Below are positions 34,611-43,173 of a stretch of DNA of 64,000 nt, piece after piece (position 1 is the stretch's first letter; each line of letters opens with the position of its first letter). Position numbers and translations under genes: made by a program. This DNA is from Dorea_A amylophila (lineage in GTDB: Bacteria > Bacillota > Clostridia > Lachnospirales > Lachnospiraceae), in assembly GCF_025567265.1 (NCBI RefSeq), contig NZ_JAOQJW010000013.1:1-64000 (forward strand), written 5' to 3'. The notes under the pieces were generated by a model, which ran no database searches, had not been told where the DNA came from, and saw only the letters and a list, made by a program, of their open reading frames with translations.

Positions 34611-36851
34611 ATGCAGGATTCACAGATCGTCAGAACCGAATATTCGGATGTGATGAAAAAATCATATATTGATTATGCGATGAGTGTAATCATTGCCAGA
34701 GCCCTGCCGGATGTAAGAGACGGATTAAAACCGGTACAGAGACGTACACTTTATGACATGCATGAACTGGGAATACGGTATGATAAACCGTACCGTAAGT
34801 GTGCGCGTATCGTCGGAGATACCATGGGTAAATATCACCCGCATGGGGACAGCTCCATCTATGATGCACTGGTGGTCATGGCACAGGAATTTAAAAAAGG
34901 GATGGTCCTTGTAGACGGACACGGTAACTTTGGTTCGATCGAAGGAGACGGTGCAGCGGCAATGCGTTATACCGAAGCGAGGCTTGCGAAGATCACGCAG
35001 GAAGCATATCTGGCCGATCTGGACAAGGACATTGTAGACTTTGTGCCTAACTTTGACGAGACAGAGAAGGAACCGGCTGTACTTCCGGTACGTATTCCGA
35101 ACCTTCTGGTCAACGGTGCGGAAGGTATTGCGGTCGGTATGGCAACTAGTATTCCGACACACAATCTAGGTGAGGTTGTGGACGGAGTGAAAGCCTACAT
35201 GAAAAATGATGAGATCACGACCCGACAATTAATGAAATATATCAAAGGACCGGACTTCCCGACAGGAGGAATCGTGGTCAATAAGGACGACCTGCCACAG
35301 ATATACGAGACAGGAACCGGAAAGATCAAGATCCGCGGAAAAGTTGAAGTGGAAGATGTGAAGGGCGGAAAGAAGCGTCTGGTTATCACAGAGATCCCGT
35401 ATACGATGATCGGTGCGGGAATCGGAAAATTCTTAAATGATGTCTGCAATCTGGTGGAGACCAAGAAGACAACGGATATCGTAGACATTTCCAACCAGTC
35501 ATCCAAAGAAGGCATCCGTATCGTCATCGACCTGAAAAAAGGTGCAGATGTAGAAAACCTGACCAATATGCTTTATAAGAAGACCAGACTGGAAGATACT
35601 TTCGGAGTAAATATGCTGGCAGTTGCAGACGGAAGACCGGAGACTATGGGCCTGAAACGTATTATTGAGGCACATGTAGACTTCCGGTTTGACATGGCAA
35701 CGAGAAAATATAATACACTGCTGAAGAAAGAACAGGATAAAAAAGAAATCCAGGAAGGCCTGATCAAAGCGTGTGATGTAATCGACCTGATCATTGAGAT
35801 CTTAAGAGGAAGCCAGAGCATAAAAGATGCAAAGGCATGTCTGGTGAACGGTGAGACGGAGAATATCAAATTCAAGTCTTCTATTTCAAAAAAAATGGCA
35901 GGAATGTTAAGGTTTACAGAGCGTCAGGCAACTGCGATCCTGGAAATGAGGCTCTATAAACTGATCGGTCTGGAGATTGAAGCACTTCAGAAAGAGCACG
36001 AGGAGACACTTGCGAAGATCGCAAGATATGAAGATATCCTGAACAATTATGATTCTATGGCAGCTGTCATCATGGAAGATCTGGACCGTATCAAGAAAGA
36101 ATTCGCAAGAAAGAGACGTACGGTTGTAGAGAATGCAGAAGAGGCTGTGTTTGAAGAGAAGAAAGTGGAAGAGCAGGAGATCGTATTCCTGATGGATCGT
36201 TTCGGATATGCAAAGACGGTTGATGTCAGTACGTATGAGCGTAATAAAGAGGCAGCAGATAATGAAAATAAATACATCCTGCACTGCATGAATACCGGCA
36301 GGATCTGTATTTTTACAAAGGATGGGAAGATGCATCAGGTGAAAGTGATGGATCTTCCATATGGAAAATTCCGTGATAAAGGACAGCCGATCGACAATAT
36401 CAGTAATTACGACAGTACACAGGAAGAAATTGTATATATCTGTGATTCCGAACAGATGCGGTATGCGAATCTGTTGTTTGCCACAAAGCAGGGCATGGTC
36501 AAGAAGGTTGGCGGAAGCGAATTCCAGGTAACAAAACGCACCATTGCGGCAACGAAACTTCAGCCGGAAGATGAAGTCGTGAATATCAGGGTGGTGACGG
36601 AGAACCAGCATATTGTACTGCAGACGGCAGATGGATTTTTCCTGCGTTTTCCGGCAGCAGAAGTTACGGAGAAGAAGAAAGGTGCGATCGGAGTGCGGGG
36701 TATCCGCTTGAAAAAAGACGATGCATTGACGAATGTATACCTGTTTGAAGAGGGGACTGAGTGTAAGATTTCATACCATGAAAAAGAAGTCACCCTGAAC
36801 CGTCTGAAGCTTGCAAAACGAGATGGTACAGGAACAAAGTACAGAGGGTAA
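34611..36851 (+). CDS. parC: Type IIA topoisomerase cleavage subunit (ParC, or second GyrA)
   Basis: 746-residue DNA cleavage subunit. The winged-helix catalytic tyrosine is Y120 in AMRYTEARL; the segment GDTMGKYHPHGDSSIYDA is the quinolone-resistance region. The C-terminal beta-pinwheel is present but I see no GyrA box (QRRGGKG-like), and the protein is shorter than typical GyrA, both in favour of a topoisomerase IV role in decatenation. It follows parE after 15 bases with AGGAGA before the ATG. Confidence 0.88.
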   Translation: MQDSQIVRTEYSDVMKKSYIDYAMSVIIARALPDVRDGLKPVQRRTLYDMHELGIRYDKPYRKCARIVGDTMGKYHPHGDSSIYDALVVMAQEFKKGMVLVDGHGNFGSIEGDGAAAMRYTEARLAKITQEAYLADLDKDIVDFVPNFDETEKEPAVLPVRIPNLLVNGAEGIAVGMATSIPTHNLGEVVDGVKAYMKNDEITTRQLMKYIKGPDFPTGGIVVNKDDLPQIYETGTGKIKIRGKVEVEDVKGGKKRLVITEIPYTMIGAGIGKFLNDVCNLVETKKTTDIVDISNQSSKEGIRIVIDLKKGADVENLTNMLYKKTRLEDTFGVNMLAVADGRPETMGLKRIIEAHVDFRFDMATRKYNTLLKKEQDKKEIQEGLIKACDVIDLIIEILRGSQSIKDAKACLVNGETENIKFKSSISKKMAGMLRFTERQATAILEMRLYKLIGLEIEALQKEHEETLAKIARYEDILNNYDSMAAVIMEDLDRIKKEFARKRRTVVENAEEAVFEEKKVEEQEIVFLMDRFGYAKTVDVSTYERNKEAADNENKYILHCMNTGRICIFTKDGKMHQVKVMDLPYGKFRDKGQPIDNISNYDSTQEEIVYICDSEQMRYANLLFATKQGMVKKVGGSEFQVTKRTIAATKLQPEDEVVNIRVVTENQHIVLQTADGFFLRFPAAEVTEKKKGAIGVRGIRLKKDDALTNVYLFEEGTECKISYHEKEVTLNRLKLAKRDGTGTKYRG

Positions 36852-36856
36852 ACGAT

Positions 36857-37693
36857 ATGATACAGAACATTGAACCACATGTATATAGAAATGAATATGT
36901 CCCGGAGCCGCCAAAGGAAGATAGCGTGATCTTGTATTATGAAGGAAGAAAGATTCTGGTGAAGCTGGAAGATCAGGAGATTTCTTTCCTGACATTCAAA
37001 GAGGCTGCAGTCTGTTATCCGGATATCTATGAAGATTATACGTATCTCTTCTCGATTGACGGACAGGGATACTATCTGACGGATGGAATCGACCCGGCAG
37101 ACTTTCCGGGGTTTGAACTGAAGGATAATCAGTATTTCCGCAAGGCCAGACCAAAGTACAGACAATTTGCCGCAGTGACAGGATGGCAGCTTTACCGCTG
37201 GTATCAGTCACGGAAATTCTGCGGCCACTGCGGGCAGCCTATGGTACATGACGACAAAGAACGCATGATGCGTTGTCCGGATTGTGGAATGATGGAATTT
37301 CCGAAGATATGTCCGGCGGTGATCATAGCTGTCACACATGGAAATAAGATCCTGATGTCGAAGTATGCGGGAAGAGAATACAAAAAGTATGCACTGCTCG
37401 CAGGCTTTAATGAAACGGGTGAATCCATTGAGGAGACGGTAAGGCGTGAGGTCATGGAAGAAGTCGGACTGAAGGTAAAGAATCTGCGGTATTATAAGAG
37501 TCAGCCGTGGTCCTTTACCGATACACTGCTGATGGGATTCTTCTGTGAACTGGACGGGGAAGACGGTATCACGCTCGATACCGATGAACTTGCCATGGCA
37601 GAGTGGTTTGAAAGGGAGCAGATGCCGGTAGAGGCCGAAGATCTGAGCCTGACAAATGAGATGATGATGGCATTCAAACATGGAAAAATGTAA
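36857..37693 (+). CDS. nudC: NAD(H) pyrophosphatase NudC
   Basis: 278-residue Nudix enzyme that hydrolyses NADH and, in characterised homologues, removes NAD caps from RNA. A zinc finger (CGHCG ... CPDCG) sits before the Nudix domain; the box is GFNETGESIEETVRREVMEE and the family motif SQPWSF follows, a small change from SQPWPF. Five bases separate it from parC, so it is probably translated from the same mRNA. Confidence 0.93.
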   Translation: MIQNIEPHVYRNEYVPEPPKEDSVILYYEGRKILVKLEDQEISFLTFKEAAVCYPDIYEDYTYLFSIDGQGYYLTDGIDPADFPGFELKDNQYFRKARPKYRQFAAVTGWQLYRWYQSRKFCGHCGQPMVHDDKERMMRCPDCGMMEFPKICPAVIIAVTHGNKILMSKYAGREYKKYALLAGFNETGESIEETVRREVMEEVGLKVKNLRYYKSQPWSFTDTLLMGFFCELDGEDGITLDTDELAMAEWFEREQMPVEAEDLSLTNEMMMAFKHGKM

Positions 37694-37710
37694 AAAATAT
37701 GCAAAATCCC

Positions 37711-37739
37711 TTGATTTTGCAGAAAAACGGTGCTATAGT
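37711..37739 (+). promoter_or_regulatory. Promoter of the rimP-nusA-infB operon
   Basis: TTGATT at 37711-37716 and TATAGT at 37734-37739, 17-base spacer, with TGC before the -10. The leader to rimP is about 185 bases. Confidence 0.75.
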
Positions 37740-37765
37740 TAATTTAGTTACATAAATCAACCGGC

Positions 37766-37799
37766 AGAAGAGTGGACATATCGTTCACTCTTCTTTGTT
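37766..37799 (+). terminator. Terminator-like hairpin in the rimP leader
   Basis: AGAAGAGTG at 37766-37774 pairs with CACTCTTCT at 37786-37794, followed by TTGTT. The T run is weak, so this may be an attenuator or only a structural leader hairpin. Confidence 0.5.
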
Positions 37800-37801
37800 G
37801 C

Positions 37802-37842
37802 ATATCAAAGTATGCAGCAGAATCTGCCAGTGGCAGATCCTG
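37802..37842 (+). repeat. Dispersed two-hairpin repeat, copy 1
   Basis: ATAT-CAAA-GTAT forms a small hairpin, followed by a larger one (37818-37828 with 37832-37842) with loop AGT and core ATCTGCC/GGCAGAT. A second copy lies on the opposite strand at 50827-50866, identical at 34 of 40 positions, with compensatory changes in both stems. Here it lies inside the 5' leader of the rimP operon. Confidence 0.75.
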
Positions 37843-37930
37843 CAGATAAGCAGGTGAAAAGCATAAATGAAAGAAGATCGGCTGATTGTATAACGTAGAT
37901 AAATAAGGTCTGCATAAGGAGGATTTTAGA

Positions 37931-38398
37931 TTGTCAAAAAGAGAAATGTATGAACAGAAAACAGAAGAGATCCTGCTTCCGATCGTGGAAGAGTATGGAT
38001 TTGAACTGGTGGATGTCGAATATGTAAAAGAAGGAAGTAACTGGTATCTTCGTGCATATATTGATAAACCGGGCGGAATCGGAGTGAATGACTGTGAGGC
38101 TGTAAGCCGCAGACTTTCCGACATTTTGGATGAGAAAGATTATATCGAAGATTCCTATATCCTGGAAGTCAGTTCACCCGGACTTGGCAGACCGCTGAAG
38201 AAGGAAAAGGACTTCAGGAGAAGCCTTGGAGAAGAAGTCGAGATCAGAACCTACCGCATGATTGACAGACAGAAAGAATTCACCGGAATCTTAAAAGATT
38301 ACGATGAGACAACGGTTACGATCGAGATGGAAGATGAGACCGAGAAAACATTTGAAAAGAGCGAGATCGCACTGATCCGATTAGCGTTTGATTTTTAA
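37931..38398 (+). CDS. rimP: Ribosome maturation factor RimP
   Basis: 155-residue 30S assembly factor. The family pattern LPIVEEYGFELVDVEYVKEG is at the N-terminus, then DCEAVSRRLSDILDE and LEVSSPGLGRPL, and a C-terminal SH3-like domain. The start is TTG at 37931, eight bases after AAGGAGG; the next ATG (37946) would remove part of the first helix. It is the first gene of the translation operon, upstream of nusA. Confidence 0.95.
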   Translation: MSKREMYEQKTEEILLPIVEEYGFELVDVEYVKEGSNWYLRAYIDKPGGIGVNDCEAVSRRLSDILDEKDYIEDSYILEVSSPGLGRPLKKEKDFRRSLGEEVEIRTYRMIDRQKEFTGILKDYDETTVTIEMEDETEKTFEKSEIALIRLAFDF

Positions 38399-38427
38399 AC
38401 GGCATGGATAAGCAAGGAGGAAAGACC

Positions 38428-39627
38428 ATGAATACAGAATTATTAGAAGCGTTAAATATACTGGAGAAAGAGAAAGATATCAGCAAAGAAACACTGTTAG
38501 ACGCCATTGAAAATTCACTGATGAATGCCTGTAAAAACCATTTCGGCAAAACAGATAATATCAAACTGATCATGAACAAAGAAACATGCGAGTATCAGTT
38601 ATATGCTGAGAAAACAGTTGTGGAAGAAGTAGAAGACAAACTGGAACAGATCAGTCTGGAAGATGCAAAAGAGATTGACAGCAAGTTTGAACTTGGTGAT
38701 ATCGTGCATATTCCGATCGAGTCTAAATCATTCGGACGTATTGCAACACAGAATGCCAAGAACCTGATCTTGCAGAAGATCCGCGAAGAAGAGCGTAAGG
38801 TTGTATACGATCAGTATTTTGAAAAAGAAAAAGATATCGTAACAGGTATTGTGCAGCGTTATGTCGGAAAGAATGTCAGCATCAACCTTGGTAAGGCGGA
38901 TGCTATGCTGACAGAGAACGAACAGGTAAAAGGCGAGGTATTCAAACCGACAGAACGTATCAAATTATATGTGGTAGAAGTAAAGAATACGACAAAGGGA
39001 CCAAAGATCCTCGTGTCCCGTACACATCCGGAACTTGTAAAACGTCTGTTTGAATCAGAAGTTACAGAAGTGAAGGATGGTACCGTAGAGATCAAGAGCA
39101 TTGCAAGAGAAGCGGGAAGCAGAACAAAAATTGCCGTATGGTCTAACGATCCTGATGTAGATCCGGTCGGAGCATGCGTCGGTATGAATGGAGCCAGAGT
39201 CAATGCGATCGTCAATGAGCTGCGTGGGGAGAAGATCGATATCATCAACTGGAGTGACAACCCGGCTATTCTGATCGAGAATGCATTAAGCCCGGCAAAG
39301 GTTATCTCTGTAATGGCTGATCCGGATGAAAAGACAGCCAGCGTTATCGTTCCGGATTATCAGTTATCTCTGGCAATCGGTAAAGAAGGACAGAATGCAA
39401 GACTTGCAGCAAGACTGACAGGATATAAGATCGACATCAAAAATGAAACGCAGGCAATCGAGTCCGGAGAACTTCCGGAAAACTACATGGAATTAAGCGA
39501 GGGCGTGTACGAAGAAGAGTATGATGACGATGCAGAAGAATTCGATGTAGAGAACACGGCAGATGCTGAATATGATGAAGACGACACAGAGATCACATTC
39601 GACGAAGTTGAGGACACAGAGGAATAG
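38428..39627 (+). CDS. nusA: Transcription termination/antitermination protein NusA
   Basis: 399-residue RNA polymerase-binding factor with an N-terminal polymerase-binding domain, an S1 domain (near VTGIVQRYVGKNVSINLG) and two KH domains (GACVGMNGARVNAIV and AIGKEGQNARLAARLTG). A strongly acidic tail of about 40 residues follows, while the acidic repeats of E. coli NusA are absent, as usual in Firmicutes. The ATG at 38428 follows AAGGAGG. Confidence 0.97.
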   Translation: MNTELLEALNILEKEKDISKETLLDAIENSLMNACKNHFGKTDNIKLIMNKETCEYQLYAEKTVVEEVEDKLEQISLEDAKEIDSKFELGDIVHIPIESKSFGRIATQNAKNLILQKIREEERKVVYDQYFEKEKDIVTGIVQRYVGKNVSINLGKADAMLTENEQVKGEVFKPTERIKLYVVEVKNTTKGPKILVSRTHPELVKRLFESEVTEVKDGTVEIKSIAREAGSRTKIAVWSNDPDVDPVGACVGMNGARVNAIVNELRGEKIDIINWSDNPAILIENALSPAKVISVMADPDEKTASVIVPDYQLSLAIGKEGQNARLAARLTGYKIDIKNETQAIESGELPENYMELSEGVYEEEYDDDAEEFDVENTADAEYDEDDTEITFDEVEDTEE

Positions 39628-39637
39628 GTGATAATTC

Positions 39638-39916
39638 GTGGGAGTAAATAAAAAAGTTCCTATGCGCAAATGCGTAGGATGTCAGGAAATGAAGAGTAAA
39701 AAAGAGATGATTCGTGTTATCCGCACATCGGAGGGAGAATTTCTCCTGGATGCGACAGGAAGAAAGAACGGACGCGGTGCTTATCTCTGTCCGAATGGCG
39801 GCTGCCTTGCAAAAGCAGTGAAGAACAAAGGCCTGGAGAGATCCTTTAAGCAGGCTATTCCAAAAGAAGTGTATGAAGCACTGGAAAAGGAGATGGAAGT
39901 ACTTGAGTCAGAATAA
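39638..39916 (+). CDS. ylxR: RNase P modulator RnpM (YlxR family)
   Basis: 92-residue YlxR/DUF448 protein with the core RKCVGCQEMKSKKEMIRV and GRGAYLC. Recent work on the family reports binding to RNase P RNA. The start is GTG at 39638, just after nusA. It overlaps the next gene by 14 bases. Confidence 0.92.
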   Translation: MGVNKKVPMRKCVGCQEMKSKKEMIRVIRTSEGEFLLDATGRKNGRGAYLCPNGGCLAKAVKNKGLERSFKQAIPKEVYEALEKEMEVLESE

Positions 39917-40226
39917 AGCATTATCTATGATTGGTCTGGCTACAAAAGCCGGCAAGGTTGCAAGTGGAGAGTTCTGTACGGAGAAAGAAGTAAAATCCGG
40001 AAGAGCATGTCTTGTGATCGTTGCAGACGATGCATCCGATAATACCAAGAAGAAATTTCAGAACATGTGTGACTTTTATCAGGTTCCGATCTATTTTTAC
40101 AAAGACAAAGAGACATTGGGGCATGCAATGGGAAAAGAATTCCGCGCATCTTTGGTGATCCTTGATGAGGGATTCGCAAAAGGTATCCGGAAGCATATAG
40201 ACACAGAGAATCAGACAATTGCGTAG
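39903..40226 (+). CDS. ylxQ: L7Ae-family ribosomal protein YlxQ
   Basis: 107-residue L7Ae/L30e-like RNA-binding protein, probably recognising kink-turn RNA. The family pattern MIGLATKAGKVASGEF is near the start and LVIVADDAS in the middle. The start is read as TTG at 39903 (AAGGAG about 10 bases upstream, inside ylxR); longer in-frame starts add residues unlike the family. It is part of the conserved nusA-ylxR-ylxQ-infB block. Confidence 0.88.
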   Translation: MSQNKALSMIGLATKAGKVASGEFCTEKEVKSGRACLVIVADDASDNTKKKFQNMCDFYQVPIYFYKDKETLGHAMGKEFRASLVILDEGFAKGIRKHIDTENQTIA

Positions 40227-40240
40227 AGGAGGCAGATCAT

Positions 40241-42772
40241 ATGTCAAATAAAGATATAGAAACAAATATAAACGAAAATACAGAAAAATCAGAAACACCA
40301 AAGAAAAAGAATATCGTGCATGTATTCCGTCCGCAGAATACACAGAACGGCGGTAATAAAGGAAGAAGATCCGGCGGAAACCGTCAGAATTCCGGACAGG
40401 GAAAACAGATGCAGGCAAATAACGGCCGTCCGGCAAAGCGCCCTGCGGCACAGAACACAGCAACAGGAGAGGCACAGGCTCCAAAGAGAACAGAGAGGCC
40501 GGCAGCAGAAAGAGCACAGGGCAGACGTCCGGAAAGAAACGAAAGACCGGACAGAAATGAAAGAACAGAAAGAACAGAAAGATCAAACAGAGACGACAAC
40601 AGAAATAACCGCGGCAACGACAGACGTGGCGGTGGAAGAGACGGACGTAGTGATCGTCAGGAAGGAAGAGGCGGACAGAGATTCCAGAGAGGCGACCGTC
40701 CGCAGAATGGCCGTTCCGACAGAAATCAGGGAGACCGCGATAACAGATATGACAATAACCGTGGTGATGACAGACAGGGACGCAAATTCGGAGAAAAATC
40801 AGATAACAGAAGAAATGACAGAAGAAATAACACAAGCATTCCGGCTCCTGCAATCGAAGGACAGAAACCACAGAGAAAGAATGCCAAGGGAAAAGACGAT
40901 CACAAGAAGAAAGATTATCGTCGTGATGATGAAGAAAGAATGCCAAAGGGTAAGAAGAAAAACGAGCCGAAGCAGCAGCTTCAGAAACCACAGCAGAAAG
41001 AGCAGAAGGTAGAAGAAGAGATCAAACAGATCACAATCCCGGAAGTTCTGACAATCAAAGAACTGGCAGACAAGATGAAGATCGTACCATCTGTGATCGT
41101 GAAAAAGCTGTTTATGCAGGGTAAGATTGCTACTGTAAACCAGGAAATTGATTATGAGACAGCAGAAGAGATCGCGCTGGAATTCGATGTCCTGTGTGAG
41201 AAGGAAGAAGTTGTAGATGTAATCGAAGAACTTCTGAAGGAAGACGAAGAGGACGAAAAGAAAATGAAGAAACGTCCGCCGGTAGTCTGTGTTATGGGTC
41301 ACGTTGACCATGGTAAAACTTCTCTTCTGGATGCGATCCGTCATACCAATGTTATTGACCGTGAGGCCGGTGGTATCACACAGCACATTGGTGCGTATGT
41401 TGTAGAAATCAACGGAGAGAAGATCACATTCCTGGATACTCCGGGACATGAGGCGTTCACAGCAATGCGTATGCGTGGAGCAAGTTCTACAGATATCGCT
41501 GTTCTTGTAGTAGCAGCAGATGATGGTGTTATGCCGCAGACAGTAGAAGCGATCAACCATGCAAAGGCTGCGGGTGTAGAGATCATCGTTGCTGTTAATA
41601 AGATGGATAAACCTAGTGCCAACATCGACCGTGTAAAACAGGAACTGACAGAGTATGAACTGATTCCGGAAGACTGGGGCGGAAGCACGATCTTTGTTCC
41701 GGTATCTGCCAAGACAGGTGAAGGACTGGAAGATCTGATGGAAATGATCGCTCTGACAGCAGAAGTAATGGAATTAAAGGCAAATCCAAACCGTCGTGCC
41801 AGAGGTCTTGTCCTGGAAGCAAAACTGGATAAGGGAAGAGGTTCTGTTGCCAATATCCTGGTTCAGAAGGGAACACTTCGCGTCGGAGATCCAATCGCTG
41901 CCGGTTCTGCGTTTGGTAAAGTAAGAGCCATGATGGATGATAAGGGAAGAAGAGTCAAAGAAGCAGGCCCGTCTACACCGGTAGAGATCCTGGGACTGAA
42001 TGATGTACCGAATGCCGGAGAGGTTATCGTTGGATGCGGAAATGAAAAAGAAGCAAGAAACTTCGCAGAGACATTTATCTCACAGAGCAAAGTAAAACTT
42101 CTGGAAGAGACAAAATCCAAACTTTCTCTGGATGATCTGTTTACACAGATCCAGGAGGGTAACTTAAAAGAACTTGGAATCGTCGTAAAAGCAGATGTAC
42201 AGGGATCTGTAGAAGCAATCAAACAGAGCCTGCTGAAACTCTCGAACGATGAAGTGGTCGTTAAGATCATCCACGGTGGTGTTGGTGCGATCAATGAATC
42301 GGATGTAAGTCTTGCTTCTGCATCAAATGCTATTATCATCGGATTCAATGTACGTCCTGATGCAACTGCAAAAGAAACGGCAGACCGTGAAGGTGTAGAC
42401 ATTCGTCTGTACCGTGTCATCTACAATGCGATCGAAGACGTAGAAGCGGCCATGAAAGGTATGCTGGATCCTGTATTTGAGGAGAAAGTACTCGGACACG
42501 CAGAAGTACGTCAGACATTCAAGGCTTCGGGAGTCGGAACAATTGCCGGATCTTATGTCCTTGATGGTCTGTTCAAGAGAGACTGTTCTGTCCGCCTGAC
42601 ACGTGACGGTATTGTAATATTTGAAGGACCTCTGGCATCACTGAAGAGATTCAAAGACGATGTAAAAGAAGTAAAAGCAGGTTACGAATGCGGATTCGTA
42701 TTTGCAAACTTCAATGACATCAAAGAAGGTGACCTCGTAGAGGCATTTGAGATGGTAGAGATTCCACGCTAG
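40241..42772 (+). CDS. infB: Translation initiation factor IF-2
   Basis: 843-residue GTPase that brings initiator tRNA to the 30S subunit. The N-terminal 235 residues are a low-complexity, Arg/Asn/Gly/Asp-rich disordered region with RNER, RTER and RGD-type repeats; then come the IF2-N domain, the G domain with GHVDHGKTSLLDAI, DTPGHE and NKMD, and domains II-IV. Length is in the usual range for clostridia. GAGGAGG precedes the ATG. Confidence 0.97.
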   Translation: MSNKDIETNINENTEKSETPKKKNIVHVFRPQNTQNGGNKGRRSGGNRQNSGQGKQMQANNGRPAKRPAAQNTATGEAQAPKRTERPAAERAQGRRPERNERPDRNERTERTERSNRDDNRNNRGNDRRGGGRDGRSDRQEGRGGQRFQRGDRPQNGRSDRNQGDRDNRYDNNRGDDRQGRKFGEKSDNRRNDRRNNTSIPAPAIEGQKPQRKNAKGKDDHKKKDYRRDDEERMPKGKKKNEPKQQLQKPQQKEQKVEEEIKQITIPEVLTIKELADKMKIVPSVIVKKLFMQGKIATVNQEIDYETAEEIALEFDVLCEKEEVVDVIEELLKEDEEDEKKMKKRPPVVCVMGHVDHGKTSLLDAIRHTNVIDREAGGITQHIGAYVVEINGEKITFLDTPGHEAFTAMRMRGASSTDIAVLVVAADDGVMPQTVEAINHAKAAGVEIIVAVNKMDKPSANIDRVKQELTEYELIPEDWGGSTIFVPVSAKTGEGLEDLMEMIALTAEVMELKANPNRRARGLVLEAKLDKGRGSVANILVQKGTLRVGDPIAAGSAFGKVRAMMDDKGRRVKEAGPSTPVEILGLNDVPNAGEVIVGCGNEKEARNFAETFISQSKVKLLEETKSKLSLDDLFTQIQEGNLKELGIVVKADVQGSVEAIKQSLLKLSNDEVVVKIIHGGVGAINESDVSLASASNAIIIGFNVRPDATAKETADREGVDIRLYRVIYNAIEDVEAAMKGMLDPVFEEKVLGHAEVRQTFKASGVGTIAGSYVLDGLFKRDCSVRLTRDGIVIFEGPLASLKRFKDDVKEVKAGYECGFVFANFNDIKEGDLVEAFEMVEIPR

Positions 42773-42786
42773 GAGTTGATATAAAA

Positions 42787-43173
42787 ATGAGAAAAAGAAG
42801 TATTAAGAATACAAGAGTAAATACAGAGGTGCAGCACGAGTTATCGAACATCATCCGCGGGGGCTTAAAAGACCCGCGTGTTGCACCGTGGACTTCGGTT
42901 GTAGCCGCAGAAGTTGCGCCGGACCTTAAGACATGTAAGGCATATATCAGTGTGCTCGGAGATGCTTATGAGCAGGAACAGACGATCAAGGGTCTGCAGA
43001 GTGCGGAAGGATATATCCGCCGGGAACTGGCAAGAACATTGAATCTCCGTAATACACCGGAGATCAGGTTCGTGCTGGATCAGTCCATTGAATATGGTGT
43101 CAATATGTCAAAGAAGATCGATGAAGTAACCAAAGACCTGAAAACGGAAGGTGTTGAGGAAGATGCTGAATAA
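42787..43173 (+). CDS. rbfA: Ribosome-binding factor A
   Basis: 128-residue KH-fold 30S maturation factor; RINTEVQHELSNIIRG-like N-terminus and the pattern LKTCKAYISVLG are typical, then RRELARTLNLRNTPEIRFVLD. It is 14 bases after infB and overlaps the nrnA start by 11 bases. Confidence 0.96.
   Translation: MRKRSIKNTRVNTEVQHELSNIIRGGLKDPRVAPWTSVVAAEVAPDLKTCKAYISVLGDAYEQEQTIKGLQSAEGYIRRELARTLNLRNTPEIRFVLDQSIEYGVNMSKKIDEVTKDLKTEGVEEDAE

Noticed and set aside
39921..40991. Minus-strand frame of 356 codons
   Set aside because: Antisense to ylxQ and infB; the Phe/Cys/His-rich composition is the complement of Arg- and Lys-rich coding sequence.
40320..41012. Arg-rich plus-strand frame of 230 codons
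   Set aside because: It is a frame-shifted reading of the repetitive infB N-terminus; the codon structure belongs to infB.
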